This document shows, piece by piece, positions 36,671 through 46,041 of a stretch of 64,000 nt of DNA (the stretch's first letter is position 1; each line of letters starts with the position of its first letter). The notes under the pieces were generated by a model. That model saw nothing but the letters and a program-made list of their open reading frames with translations. It ran no database searches and was not told where the DNA came from. The DNA is taken from positions 1 to 64,000 of the forward strand of contig JAFNUD010000009.1 in the NCBI GenBank assembly GCA_017384225.1. The letters run 5' to 3'. The translations under genes and the position numbers were made by a program. Source of the DNA: Paludibacteraceae bacterium. GTDB taxonomy: Bacteria > Bacteroidota > Bacteroidia > Bacteroidales > Paludibacteraceae.

Positions 36671-37351
36671 ACTCAATCTTCCAATTACCGTTTCATTGCC
36701 TGTTACAGCTTCGCCCACTTTCACGTAGATTTCTGATCCCAGAGGCAAATAGAGATCCACACGTGAACCAAACTTTATGAATCCTAAGTGTTCGTTTCGT
36801 TGTGCACGATGTCCTGGTTTTGCATATGTCACTATGCGTCGTGCCATAGCACCAGCAATCTGACGAACAGCCAGTTGTACTTTCGATTCTGTTTCTATCA
36901 CTACCAGCGAACGCTCGTTTTCTGTACTGGATTTAGGCAACCATGCACCTTGATGACGACCATCTTGATGTTCTGATACCAACACTGTTCCTTCCACAGG
37001 ATACCAATTGGCATGCACATTAAATGGAGACATGAAGATGCTTACCTGCAAACGTCTCTCATGAAAGTACTCATTCTCCATAGTAGGCTCTACCACTACG
37101 ATTCTTCCATCAGCTGGAGCTATCAATAGATTATCATCACTCACCTCCACAATACGCGTTGGATTACGGAAGAAATAAGTCACAAACACCAACAGTGTAG
37201 CTGTCAGTAGCAACGTAATAGCGCTCAACCAAGTAGGCATATACATGAACATTGGTACATTGATAGCAAATATCAGTAATGCCAGCGTAGCAATCATGCT
37301 ACGACCTTCTCTATGTATACGAATACGTCTTTTTCTCTTTTTATAGCCCAT
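36668..37351 (-). CDS. psd: Phosphatidylserine decarboxylase (short form)
   Basis: Makes phosphatidylethanolamine at the inner membrane. This 227-residue short form has two membrane segments near residues 20-62, FFRNPTR, then APADGRIVVVE and FMSPFNVHANWYPVEG. The self-processing site is the Gly-Ser in FIKFGSRVDLYLP, where the serine becomes the pyruvoyl group. The phosphatidylserine synthase gene that often follows is not here. Upstream is an SRPBCC protein gene 31 bp away. Confidence 0.92.
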   Translation of the reverse strand: MGYKKRKRRIRIHREGRSMIATLALLIFAINVPMFMYMPTWLSAITLLLTATLLVFVTYFFRNPTRIVEVSDDNLLIAPADGRIVVVEPTMENEYFHERRLQVSIFMSPFNVHANWYPVEGTVLVSEHQDGRHQGAWLPKSSTENERSLVVIETESKVQLAVRQIAGAMARRIVTYAKPGHRAQRNEHLGFIKFGSRVDLYLPLGSEIYVKVGEAVTGNETVIGRLS

Positions 37352-37382
37352 ATGCTTTTTAGTTGTATAAACATGGTTCGAA

Positions 37383-37814
37383 TTATACCCACTGATGATA
37401 GGGTACTTGACATAGCATATCTACTGCTTGGTCCAATCCTTGTTGAAGTTTCTTTTCAAACATCATGCGGAACATCATTGGAATATCTGCTTTGATGGTT
37501 AGTTTTATACGTGTATCTTGCTCATCCACCGATTTGAGTTGAATCCACATATTCACATCCATTGGTAAATTTTCCATGCCGAACTTGATGGTTTTGTACT
37601 CTTCTTTCTCTACGATACGGATAGAAAATTTCTGTGCCAATCCATCCACCTTAATGCGAATACAATCGGAAGTGATTTCTAATTCTTTCACTTTATCCTT
37701 TGGAATCAATTCTGCAAAATGATTTAGGTTTTCGAGATTGCTAAGCACAGCAAATATCTTTTGGTCATTGTGCAAAATTTGTCCTATCTTGCTTTCATAT
37801 TTAGTAGCTGACAT
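37383..37814 (-). CDS. SRPBCC (START/polyketide-cyclase-like) domain protein
   Basis: A 143-residue soluble protein resembling the SRPBCC lipid-binding fold: an N-terminal strand, YESKIGQILHNDQKIFAVLS, then MENLPMDVNMWIQLK strands and a long C-terminal helix MMFEKKLQQGLDQAVDMLCQ. Orthologues often lie next to pyrE in Bacteroidota. Ligand and function unknown. One base separates it from pyrE. Confidence 0.7.
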   Translation of the reverse strand: MSATKYESKIGQILHNDQKIFAVLSNLENLNHFAELIPKDKVKELEITSDCIRIKVDGLAQKFSIRIVEKEEYKTIKFGMENLPMDVNMWIQLKSVDEQDTRIKLTIKADIPMMFRMMFEKKLQQGLDQAVDMLCQVPYHQWV

Positions 37815-37815
37815 A

Positions 37816-38448
37816 TTATTTCTCCCACTTAGCAGGATTACTCTGCCATTGTTCTATTATTTGTTGTTGTTCATCATCTATTATACCCAAAGCAGCAGCA
37901 TGACGAAGTACCGTTTCGATATTAGTAAGCGATGTGAGTGATACGTCTATTTTTTCCATTTTACGCTTGGTCGCAGCAAAACAATAATCGAAAATTGATA
38001 CCACACCTAATACCTTGCAACCATTGTTGCGAATAGCTTCTACCACTTTCAATATATTCTCTCCTGTATTTACTTGGTTTTCCACTATCACCACACTTTG
38101 TCGAGGGCGCAAATCACCTTCTATTTGATTTTCTAATCCATGGTCTTTTGGTTGTGGGTGCACATAGACAAATGGCAAACCCAATTGCTCTGCAACCAGC
38201 ACACCATGGGCTATAGCATTGGTTGCTACGCCAGCCACAATGTCTGCATCAGGATACATTTCTGCTATCATGCGAGCCAATTCTAAACGTATGAAATCGC
38301 GCATCTTAGGGTAAGACAATACCTTTCTATCATCACAATACATTGGGGAGTTCCATCCATTAGCCCACACAAAAGGGTTCTTGGGCTGAAACTTGATGGC
38401 TTTCAATTGCAGCAACCTTGCAGCGGTCATTTCTTGTAAAACTTTCAT
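37816..38448 (-). CDS. pyrE: Orotate phosphoribosyltransferase
   Basis: Transfers PRPP to orotate in pyrimidine synthesis, 210 residues. It has NPFVWANGWNSPMYCDDRK and the PRPP-binding region VVIVENQVNTGENILK (canonical D-D is replaced by E-N in the VEN part, while N-T-G remains). The N-terminus is MKVLQEMTAARLLQLKAIKF. It is the first gene of a five-gene minus-strand run, with a consensus promoter 31 bp upstream. Confidence 0.92.
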   Translation of the reverse strand: MKVLQEMTAARLLQLKAIKFQPKNPFVWANGWNSPMYCDDRKVLSYPKMRDFIRLELARMIAEMYPDADIVAGVATNAIAHGVLVAEQLGLPFVYVHPQPKDHGLENQIEGDLRPRQSVVIVENQVNTGENILKVVEAIRNNGCKVLGVVSIFDYCFAATKRKMEKIDVSLTSLTNIETVLRHAAALGIIDDEQQQIIEQWQSNPAKWEK

Positions 38449-38478
38449 ATATTAGATGGGGTTGAAGTAAATTTTGGG

Positions 38479-38509
38479 CAAAGGTACAATAATTATTGCA
38501 TATATGCAA
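38479..38509 (-). promoter_or_regulatory. Promoter of the pyrE operon
   Basis: Minus-strand TACCTTTG (38479-38486), 20-bp spacer, TTG (38507-38509). Confidence 0.7.
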
Positions 38510-38595
38510 GAAAATTCGACGAAATTTGAATTTCACATCCAATTTCTTTCTTTTCTATCGTTTTTTGAACCTAATTATTTTGTCAACAACAACGA

Positions 38596-39639
38596 TTAAA
38601 TACTAAACAAATACTCCAGTGCCTCATTAATCGCTGCTCTTGATAATTCTTGATTGATGATGGGCGCCCCTATGTCACGAAGCAACGTAAAGTTTATTTG
38701 TAGGTACGAAGTGGTCGTTACTCTATTTTTCTTATCGTGCATCATGTACTCCATCAGTTGTTCGCGCTGGCGGCAGTTGCATTCTGGTTTGCCATAATAT
38801 TCCACCATGAGGTGTGTGAGTTGGGTTAGAATTTCGCGGGGGCAACCTGTATGTACCACACTCAAATATACCTCTGCCACCATCCCCCAAAGCACACAGT
38901 ATCCGTGATATGGTTGCAATCCCTGATGAATATACGCAGCCTCTATGGCGTGCCCAATGGTATGTCCGAAGTTCAGCACTTTGCGTATCCCTACCTCATA
39001 CGGGTCTGCTTCGGCTATCTGTTTCTTAATGGCCAAACTATCCGCTATGAGTGGTGTGAGCGTTGCTATGTCTTGTTGGTGAATATCCCATGCTAGCAAA
39101 TCCTGCCAATGTTTTTTGTCAGCTATCAACCCATGTTTAAGCATTTCTGCATACCCACTCAACCATTCAGTAGCAGGCAATGATTTCAACAATGAAGGAC
39201 ATATTAATGTATCTAATGGTTGGGTAAAAGTACCTATAGCATTCTTCACTCCAAGGAAATTGCAACCAGTCTTACCACCACTTGAAGCATCTACCATAGC
39301 CAAAAGCGTGGTAGGAATATTCACAAAACGAATACCTCGCATATAGGTTGCTGCGGCAAAACCACCTAGGTCTGTAACAATACCACCACCTAAATTAACC
39401 AATAATGCTTGTCGCGTGGCACAATTTTTGAGCAAAAATTCCCAAACCAATTGCACTGAATTTATATTCTTATTCGTATCACCTGCATCCAAAGTCATAA
39501 GATGATACGGTAGATTTCCTATAAAATCAGCAAAAATAGGTAAGCAATGCGCTGCGGTATTCGTATCTGTAAGTACAAATAGTTGACCCGTCGGACAAGC
39601 GCACAAATATTCGCGAATAGAAGATGTATTAAATAACAT
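38596..39639 (-). CDS. aroB: 3-dehydroquinate synthase
   Basis: Second step of the shikimate pathway, NAD- and metal-dependent. 347 residues from the ATG at 39639. The frame stays open to 39759, but those 40 codons lie over the promoter, so the shorter start is chosen. NAD/glycine motif NLGGGIVTDLGGFAAATYMR and MVDASSGGKTGCNF are diagnostic. Metal ligands lie in LNFGHTIGHAIE and PYHGYCVLWGM. Divergent from the thioredoxin gene with overlapping promoters. Confidence 0.95.
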   Translation of the reverse strand: MLFNTSSIREYLCACPTGQLFVLTDTNTAAHCLPIFADFIGNLPYHLMTLDAGDTNKNINSVQLVWEFLLKNCATRQALLVNLGGGIVTDLGGFAAATYMRGIRFVNIPTTLLAMVDASSGGKTGCNFLGVKNAIGTFTQPLDTLICPSLLKSLPATEWLSGYAEMLKHGLIADKKHWQDLLAWDIHQQDIATLTPLIADSLAIKKQIAEADPYEVGIRKVLNFGHTIGHAIEAAYIHQGLQPYHGYCVLWGMVAEVYLSVVHTGCPREILTQLTHLMVEYYGKPECNCRQREQLMEYMMHDKKNRVTTTSYLQINFTLLRDIGAPIINQELSRAAINEALEYLFSI

Positions 39640-39661
39640 ATTACACAAATATGAATAAAAG

Positions 39662-39693
39662 TTTGCAAAGTTACGATTTTTTTTGTAATTTTG
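39662..39693 (+). promoter_or_regulatory. Promoter of the thioredoxin gene
   Basis: TTTG (39662-39665), 20-bp spacer, TAATTTTG (39686-39693). The leader to the ATG at 39713 is about 13 nt. Confidence 0.75.
39666..39673 (-). promoter_or_regulatory. Promoter -7 box of aroB
   Basis: Minus-strand TAACTTTG, directly abutting the TTTG element of the opposite promoter. The -33 position falls in the opposite -7 region and is weak. Confidence 0.65.
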
Positions 39694-39712
39694 CAGCCTA
39701 ATTTGAAAAAAC

Positions 39713-40141
39713 ATGCAAAAAAGATTTATTTTTACGCTTTTTTTAGCGTTTTTTGCCATTGCAAGTATGGCAGAAGGGTTAACATACCTATCTACAGCCG
39801 ATTTTAAAAAGAAAGTCTGCTACTATGATTTTACTTCGAATCAACAGCCTGAGTGGAAATACATTGGCGATAAGCCATGCTTGATCGATTTCTCTACCGC
39901 TTGGTGTGGCTGGTGTAAAAAGTTGCACCCTGTTCTTGAAGAGGTATCCAAACAATACGAAGGAGAAATCTACGTCTATACGCTGGACGCGGAAAAAGAG
40001 CCCGAGCTATCAGCACTATTTGGAGTGCGTAGTTTCCCTACTGTCATTCTTTGTCCCATGAAGGGCGGACCACGTATTGTGCAAGGTTATCACCCACTCG
40101 ACTATTGGCAAGAAGCAATCAAACAAGTGTTCGGTTTATAA
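39713..40141 (+). CDS. Secreted thioredoxin-fold protein
   Basis: A 142-residue periplasmic thioredoxin. The signal peptide (FIFTLFLAFFAIASMA) is followed by the redox site C65-G-W-C68 in TAWCGWCKKLHP, then VYTLDAEKEPELSALFGVRS with the cis-Pro in RSFPTVIL. Probably an envelope disulfide reductase. The CGWC pair differs from the CGPC of cytoplasmic TrxA. It starts a plus-strand run ending with MATE at 49.2 kb. Confidence 0.88.
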   Translation: MQKRFIFTLFLAFFAIASMAEGLTYLSTADFKKKVCYYDFTSNQQPEWKYIGDKPCLIDFSTAWCGWCKKLHPVLEEVSKQYEGEIYVYTLDAEKEPELSALFGVRSFPTVILCPMKGGPRIVQGYHPLDYWQEAIKQVFGL

Positions 40142-40171
40142 CCCTTAAAAACTTTTGCTAAACTACGAAAC

Positions 40172-41785
40172 ATGCAAGTAGAACTTATTCTTCTCGTACT
40201 TTCACTACTCTTTTTTGCGAGTATTTTTACCGATAAAATCGGTTATAAATTCGGCATTCCTGCTTTGTTTCTATTTTTGGCTGTAGGTATGCTTTTTGGC
40301 CCTGACGGATTAGGCAAACTCGTCAATGAAGATGGTGTAGGTTACATGCTCAATGTAGGTTCAGCACAGGCTATTGGTACCATTGCCTTGTGTATCATAC
40401 TATTCTCGGGTGGATTGGATACCAAATTGTCGGACATCCGCCCCATCATCAACTCAGGACTCACCTTAGCCACCATAGGCGTACTGCTCACAATGCTTAT
40501 TACGGGTCTTATTATTTACTATGTCTTTGGTTGGTTCAGTGCGGTTGCCTCTGTGAGTTTGGCAAGCGCAATGCTAATGGCATCCACGATGTCATCCACA
40601 GATTCGGCATCAGTATTCTCCATTCTCCGAACCAACGGCATTGGTCTCAAACACAACCTACGTCCGCTTCTCGAACTTGAATCTGGCGCCAACGACCCTA
40701 TGGCATATGTACTCACAACCACGCTCATAGGCGTCGTTACGGATACAGGTGGTAGCGTCACTGCACTCACCGTGGTGCAAGATATTGTGGTGCAGTTGGT
40801 AATGGGCGCTGTGATGGGCTTTTTGTTTGGCAAGGGTATCGTTAGTCTCATGCGCAAGTCCAAACTGAGCAACGAGTCACTCTACCCTATCATGGTACTT
40901 ACAGCGTGTATTTTCATTTTCTCTGCTACTTATTACCTAAAAGGAAACACATATTTGGCTGTCTATATCGGTGGTCTTGTGATAGGCAACAGCAAGTTCA
41001 CACGCAAACGCCAAACGCGTAGTTTCTTTGATGGACTCACATGGCTTAGCCAACTAGTGGTCTTCCTTGTGCTTGGTTTGATGGTACGCCCGCACGAACT
41101 CTTCCTGTTTGAAGTCATTTTTGCAGGATTGATTATAAGCGTGGTAATGATGTTTATCTCACGTCCACTATCCGTATTCTTATGCATGATTCCTTTTAAG
41201 AACTACCGAACCTATGATAAACTGATGCTCAGTTGGGTAGGGCTAAAGGGAGCTGTTCCTATCATTTTTGCTATCCTCTGTAAAGCACACGACGTTCCAC
41301 ATGCAGATCTTATATTCAATGTAGTCTTTTTATGTACACTCTTGTCGTTAATCGTACAAGGAACCTCTCTCTCTGCTATGGCAAAAAAGTTACATCTTAC
41401 TACGCCTCCTGAGGAACACAAAAAACTTGTACATTTTGATATTGATCTACCAGAGGAAGTCGAGTCGGTTGCTATTGAAATGGAGGTAACAAACGATATG
41501 ATTGCTAATGGCACATGCTTGAAAGATATCAAGTTTGATACAAAATTATTGGTCATCATGGTGAGACGTGGAGAAGATTTTTTTGTTCCAACAGGACTTT
41601 CAGAATTGGAAAGAGGAGATCAACTGCTCATAATATCCGATAGTGCTGCAGAAGCTACAGAACAATACATTGAGGATGTTGCTGCAGAAGAAAATGAGCA
41701 CTGGGGAATGTTGCTCATCAACAACACTTGGCAGTTTGCCAAACAAAAATGGCAACAAATCATCAATCCTAAAAAACCACAATAA
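40172..41785 (+). CDS. Potassium/proton antiporter, CPA1 type (CvrA-like)
   Basis: A 537-residue inner-membrane transporter with about 12 membrane segments. STDSASVFSILR and ELESGANDPMAYVLT contain the ND pair of CPA1 Na+(K+)/H+ exchangers. The C-terminal domain from about residue 430 (NGTCLKDIKFDTKLLVIMVR) is a TrkA-C/RCK-C regulatory domain, as in the K+/H+ antiporter NhaP2/CvrA. Its stop codon overlaps the lpxC ATG by one base. Confidence 0.9.
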   Translation: MQVELILLVLSLLFFASIFTDKIGYKFGIPALFLFLAVGMLFGPDGLGKLVNEDGVGYMLNVGSAQAIGTIALCIILFSGGLDTKLSDIRPIINSGLTLATIGVLLTMLITGLIIYYVFGWFSAVASVSLASAMLMASTMSSTDSASVFSILRTNGIGLKHNLRPLLELESGANDPMAYVLTTTLIGVVTDTGGSVTALTVVQDIVVQLVMGAVMGFLFGKGIVSLMRKSKLSNESLYPIMVLTACIFIFSATYYLKGNTYLAVYIGGLVIGNSKFTRKRQTRSFFDGLTWLSQLVVFLVLGLMVRPHELFLFEVIFAGLIISVVMMFISRPLSVFLCMIPFKNYRTYDKLMLSWVGLKGAVPIIFAILCKAHDVPHADLIFNVVFLCTLLSLIVQGTSLSAMAKKLHLTTPPEEHKKLVHFDIDLPEEVESVAIEMEVTNDMIANGTCLKDIKFDTKLLVIMVRRGEDFFVPTGLSELERGDQLLIISDSAAEATEQYIEDVAAEENEHWGMLLINNTWQFAKQKWQQIINPKKPQ

Positions 41786-42690
41786 TGAAACAGCATACTA
41801 TTAAAGATTCCTTTTCTTTTGAGAGCAAAGGATTGCATACAGGACTATATATCCATGCTACCTTCTCTCCAGCAGAAGAAAATACTGGCATTCGCATTTG
41901 TCGTGCAGACCTCGATGGTCAACCTACCTATGAGGCACTTGCTGATTATGTAACGGCCACAGAGCGCGGTACCGTTTTAGAATGTGGAGCATGGAAAGTT
42001 TCTACAGTAGAACATGCTCTCTCTGCACTCCATGCAATGGGAGTGGATAATTGCCTGATTTCTTTGGATGCACCTGAGATGCCGATTCTTGATGGTAGTG
42101 CTAAATTTTACATACAGGCTATTAAACGAGTAGGTTTGCAGGAGCAAAATGCAGAGCAGAAGGTATATGTAGTTAAAGAGCCTATCGAATATGTATCCGA
42201 ACGTGGAAATAAGATGATGATTCTCCCATGTGATCATTACGAAGCAGAGGTGACTATTACTTATCCTACGGGCGTACTTCGTGAACAAAAAGCTGAAATT
42301 CGAAATCTCAACGACTATCAGCGCGAATTATCTTTAGCTCGCACTTTCTGTTTTGTACGTGAGATTGAACCTCTCCTTCGTATGGGACTCATCAAAGGAG
42401 GCGATTTGCAAAATGCACTTGTGATTTATGAGACACCTATGTCGCAAGAAGGATTAGACTATATGACCGACAAATTAGGTCAACCACGTTTGGATGCTAC
42501 CAAGTTGGGTTATTTGAGTCCCTTAAACTACCCTAACGAACCTGCTCGCCACAAATTATTGGACTTGATTGGTGATATGTCGCTCTGCGGATATAGAATA
42601 CAAGGGCGTATTATAGCGCTCCGACCAGGACATACGTTCAATACACAATGCTGCAAGCAATTAAGAAATAAGATTCTTGCTGAGAAATAA
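41785..42690 (+). CDS. lpxC: UDP-3-O-acyl-N-acetylglucosamine deacetylase
   Basis: Committed zinc-dependent step of lipid A synthesis, 301 residues. SKGLHTG at the N-terminus and [12 protein letters not shown] carry a zinc His. [11 protein letters not shown] is the insert-I region, and the second zinc site is [13 protein letters not shown], with the catalytic His in RPGHTFN. The protein stops right after this domain. In many Bacteroidota LpxC is fused to FabZ (about 460 residues); here FabZ is absent and smpB follows. TAATG overlap with the antiporter gene suggests coupling. Confidence 0.94.
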   Translation: MKQHTIKDSFSFESKGLHTGLYIHATFSPAEENTGIRICRADLDGQPTYEALADYVTATERGTVLECGAWKVSTVEHALSALHAMGVDNCLISLDAPEMPILDGSAKFYIQAIKRVGLQEQNAEQKVYVVKEPIEYVSERGNKMMILPCDHYEAEVTITYPTGVLREQKAEIRNLNDYQRELSLARTFCFVREIEPLLRMGLIKGGDLQNALVIYETPMSQEGLDYMTDKLGQPRLDATKLGYLSPLNYPNEPARHKLLDLIGDMSLCGYRIQGRIIALRPGHTFNTQCCKQLRNKILAEK

Positions 42691-42713
42691 CGAAAATTGA
42701 TTGTCTGTTAATT

Positions 42714-43175
42714 ATGCGATTGAAGAGCAATATAAATATCAAAAATCGTCGTGCCACCTTTGATTACGAATTACTCGACCGATATACCACGGGGATTCAA
42801 CTCTTCGGAACGGAAATCAAGTCTATTCGTGAGAGCAAAGCATCGTTAGTGGATACATATTGCCAATTTGTGGGTAACGAGTTATGGGTAAAGCAAATGC
42901 ATATTGCAGAATATCGCTTTGGCAGTTATATGAACCACGAAGCGAAACGGGATCGCAAATTGCTCTTGACTCGCAAGGAACTCAACAAACTACAACGGCA
43001 AGTAAAAGATACTGGCAAAACTATCATTCCTATACGGCTTTTTATCAGCGATAAAGGATTTGCAAAAATGGAAATAGCCCTTTGTCAAGGTAAGCACACC
43101 TACGATAAGAGACAATCCCTGCGTACAGCAGACGACAAAAGAGAATTACAGCGCGCGTTGAAAGGTGAGAGATAA
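42714..43175 (+). CDS. smpB: SsrA-binding protein (trans-translation)
   Basis: Binds tmRNA to rescue stalled ribosomes. 153 residues with [36 protein letters not shown] and [20 protein letters not shown], plus the basic C-terminal tail. Length and start are normal. The tmRNA gene is not visible in this window. Confidence 0.96.
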   Translation: MRLKSNINIKNRRATFDYELLDRYTTGIQLFGTEIKSIRESKASLVDTYCQFVGNELWVKQMHIAEYRFGSYMNHEAKRDRKLLLTRKELNKLQRQVKDTGKTIIPIRLFISDKGFAKMEIALCQGKHTYDKRQSLRTADDKRELQRALKGER

Positions 43176-43220
43176 TGTGAGTTACATATGCGTTATTAGT
43201 ACCATAGCATCAATATTAGG

Positions 43221-44369
43221 ATGAGATTTAGTGATATCATAGGACAAGAAGATGTAAAAAAACAACTCCGTCAAGCTGTCAGCGATGGGCGTATTGCCCA
43301 TGCGCAATTATTTACGGGTATGTCTGGAATAGGCAAACTGCCTCTCGCTATTGCATACGCGCAATATATTGCATGTCCCTATCGCACAGCGGAAGACTCT
43401 TGTGGTACGTGCCCCACTTGTCTGCAATATCAAAAGCTACAGCATCCTGACTTGCATTTTGTATTTCCCATCGTAAAAAGCGACAATGGCGATGTATGTG
43501 ATAGCTATATAGATAAATTTCGTAGTATTATAACCAACACGCCTTACTTCAATTTGGACGATTGGTACCAAGCACTAGAAATAGAGACAAAGCAAGCTAT
43601 CATTTACGAAAAAGAAAGTACAGAAATTTTGCGAAAGTTGTCACTCAAAAGCTTTAGTGACGGATATAAAGTAATGATTATTTGGCTACCTGAGAAAATG
43701 AATATCGAATGTGCCAATAAACTATTGAAATTACTTGAGGAGCCTCCTATTAAAACCCTATTTCTGCTTGTAAGCGAACAGCCCGAATTACTACTTTCCA
43801 CTATTATCTCTCGTTCACAAGAAATTCGCATTCCACGCTTGAGCGAACATACAATAGCACATGCATTACAGCAAAATAATCCTGATATCTCAGCCACCAC
43901 TATCAATAATATTGCACACAATGCAAATGGTAGTTATTTAACTGCAATCAAACAATTAAACGATTGCGCTGAAAACAAGCAGTATTTCAATGATTTCGTT
44001 GCGCTGATGCGTAATGCATGGTTAGTAGGACAAAAAAAAGATTATAGCGCCCTATTACAATTACGCAAGTGGAGCCTAGATATAGCAGATGCGAAAGTGG
44101 GAAGAGAAAAGCAAAAATCATTCCTGCAGTATGCACAACGGCAGATAAGAGAAAACTATATATATAATTTCTCTTGTGCAGAAATGAACTATCAAACAGA
44201 AGATGAACGACAGTTCTCCAGTAAATTTGCGCCATTTATCCATGAAGACAATGTAGAGCGTATGATGGAAGAACTAAGTAGAGCAGAACAGCAAATATCC
44301 CAAAATGGTAATGCTAAGATTATCTTCTTTGACTTATGTTTACAAATGATTGTAACTGTAAAGAAATAA
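43221..44369 (+). CDS. holB: DNA polymerase III delta' subunit
   Basis: Clamp-loader subunit, 382 residues. A degenerate P-loop GMSGIGKL (residues 33-40, Leu in place of Ser/Thr) is as expected for a delta' that does not bind ATP. Zinc ligands C52, C61, C64 and C67 are in ACPY and CGTCPTC. EKMNIECANKLLKLLEEP and ISRSQEIRIPRLS are AAA+ lid/sensor regions. It is followed by ricT and gldH, a conserved Bacteroidota order. Confidence 0.9.
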   Translation: MRFSDIIGQEDVKKQLRQAVSDGRIAHAQLFTGMSGIGKLPLAIAYAQYIACPYRTAEDSCGTCPTCLQYQKLQHPDLHFVFPIVKSDNGDVCDSYIDKFRSIITNTPYFNLDDWYQALEIETKQAIIYEKESTEILRKLSLKSFSDGYKVMIIWLPEKMNIECANKLLKLLEEPPIKTLFLLVSEQPELLLSTIISRSQEIRIPRLSEHTIAHALQQNNPDISATTINNIAHNANGSYLTAIKQLNDCAENKQYFNDFVALMRNAWLVGQKKDYSALLQLRKWSLDIADAKVGREKQKSFLQYAQRQIRENYIYNFSCAEMNYQTEDERQFSSKFAPFIHEDNVERMMEELSRAEQQISQNGNAKIIFFDLCLQMIVTVKK

Positions 44370-44407
44370 GTTAACATACACATTGTTTAAAGATTAAGAT
44401 TCCTGAT

Positions 44408-45574
44408 ATGAAAGAAGATTTTATTATAGATAATGGCTCATGCGACATTACCAAAAAGTCATGTAACCGCAATTCGCATCACATGCTTCCTGTAGTAGAT
44501 TGGATGAGTGATATACCAAAGGTTGGTGATGAATCGGATTTAGTAGAGGTGCAATTCAAAAACACTCGCAAAGCATACTACCATAATGCTTCTCAGCTCC
44601 CATTGGAAAAAGGTGTGGTAGTCATGGTAGAGGCTAATCCTGGTTGTGATATGGGTGAAGTGACCCTAACAGGACGATTGGTAACCACACAGATACAAAA
44701 ATCACACATCAATCTTGAACGCTACGAGATACGCAATGTCATACGCATTGCCAACGATGAAGATAAATTGCGCGCTGCTGAAGCGCACGCAAAGGAACAA
44801 GATACGATGATCAAATCACGTCAATTGGCAAAATCACTTGGACTTGATATGAAGATTGGTGATGTGGAGTATCAAGGTGATGGCAGTAAAGCTATCTTTT
44901 ACTACATTGCAGAGGGACGTGTAGATTTTCGCCAATTGATCAAGGTGTATGCCGAGACTTTCCGCGTGCGCATTGAAATGAAGCAGATTGGAGCTCGACA
45001 AGAAGCGGGACGAATAGGAGGAACGGGACCTTGTGGTAGAGAACTCTGTTGCTCTACATGGATGACACAATTCTCTTCCGTGGGTACTAATGCCGCACGA
45101 TTGCAAAACATATCGCTCAATCCGCAGAAGTTGGCTGGTCAGTGTGCAAAACTCAAGTGTTGCTTAAACTACGAGGTTCCTGTATACGAAGAGGCTGTAA
45201 AAAAGATGCCTTCTCGTCATGTACATTTGGAAACGATGGACGCCACCTATTACTTGTTCTCCACCGATCCCCTCAAGGGGGAAGTTACATATTCCACCGA
45301 TTCGCACCATCCTGCTAACTTGCAAACCATCACCTATAAGCGAGCGAAAGAAATCATCGAAATCAACAAGAGAGGCGAGAAACCAGTATCACTTGGTGGC
45401 AAGGAAACTGTGGTGGAAACTATGAAAATTGACTATCAGAATGTGGTAGGACAAGACGACTTGACTCGTTTTGACAAGAAAAAACGCCAAGGAGGTAATA
45501 ATGACCGCAAACGTGAAGGTCGAGATGGCAATAAGAAAGCACGTTATAATCGAAATAGAGGAAGTCAAGAATAA
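44408..45574 (+). CDS. ricT: PSP1-domain protein, RicT/YaaT-like
   Basis: A 388-residue PSP1-domain protein. In Bacillus, RicT is part of an Fe-S RNA-processing regulator complex. Here the conserved cysteines lie in GTGPCGRELCCSTWM and GQCAKLKCCLNYE, with RVDFRQLIKVYAETFRVRIE before them. The C-terminal 40 residues are basic and low-complexity (DKKKRQGGNNDRKREG), possibly RNA-binding. Its stop codon overlaps the gldH ATG. Confidence 0.88.
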   Translation: MKEDFIIDNGSCDITKKSCNRNSHHMLPVVDWMSDIPKVGDESDLVEVQFKNTRKAYYHNASQLPLEKGVVVMVEANPGCDMGEVTLTGRLVTTQIQKSHINLERYEIRNVIRIANDEDKLRAAEAHAKEQDTMIKSRQLAKSLGLDMKIGDVEYQGDGSKAIFYYIAEGRVDFRQLIKVYAETFRVRIEMKQIGARQEAGRIGGTGPCGRELCCSTWMTQFSSVGTNAARLQNISLNPQKLAGQCAKLKCCLNYEVPVYEEAVKKMPSRHVHLETMDATYYLFSTDPLKGEVTYSTDSHHPANLQTITYKRAKEIIEINKRGEKPVSLGGKETVVETMKIDYQNVVGQDDLTRFDKKKRQGGNNDRKREGRDGNKKARYNRNRGSQE

Positions 45575-46032
45575 TGATGCGTAAGTTGTTATTATACATA
45601 GTATTTGCTATTTGTTTGCTTACCTCTTGTCAAAGAGGTCATCTGTATTGTCATTCGACAGACCTGCCTACAAAAGGTTGGCATCAAGATTCTATACTAT
45701 CTTTCGCATACGCACCAATTGATAGTTTACAAGATTACAGCATACGCTTTGTGGTGCGACACAATGGGCAGTATCCTTATCAAAACCTTTGGATGTTTGT
45801 AAAAGAATATCGTGATAGTTTTTGCACACATATAGATACTATTGAGTGTTCTTTGGCAGACGACTTTGGTCGATGGCACGGACGTGGCGCACATGTATAT
45901 GAGTTAGAACTGATATATGAAGAGCCTGTTCGCTATGGAAGTGGGAATTATAGTATTTTGATAGAACATGGTATGCGCGAAGAAATATTGAAGGGTATTC
46001 TAAGTGTTGGTGTGGATATTGTAGAATATTGA
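45574..46032 (+). CDS. gldH: GldH-like gliding motility lipoprotein
   Basis: A 152-residue lipoprotein with LLYIVFAICLLTSC, the lipid-attached Cys being residue 19. GldH is an essential gliding lipoprotein in Flavobacterium, and homologues occur in non-gliding Bacteroidota. It follows ricT, the usual position, which supports the call since sequence similarity is modest. FVVRHNGQYPYQNLWMFV is the most recognisable stretch. The start may instead be the ATG at 45577. Confidence 0.8.
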   Translation: MMRKLLLYIVFAICLLTSCQRGHLYCHSTDLPTKGWHQDSILSFAYAPIDSLQDYSIRFVVRHNGQYPYQNLWMFVKEYRDSFCTHIDTIECSLADDFGRWHGRGAHVYELELIYEEPVRYGSGNYSILIEHGMREEILKGILSVGVDIVEY

Positions 46033-46041
46033 ATTTTTATT

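Noticed and set aside
39640..39759. N-terminal extension of aroB
   Set aside because: These 40 codons overlap the aroB promoter and match no AroB N-terminus.
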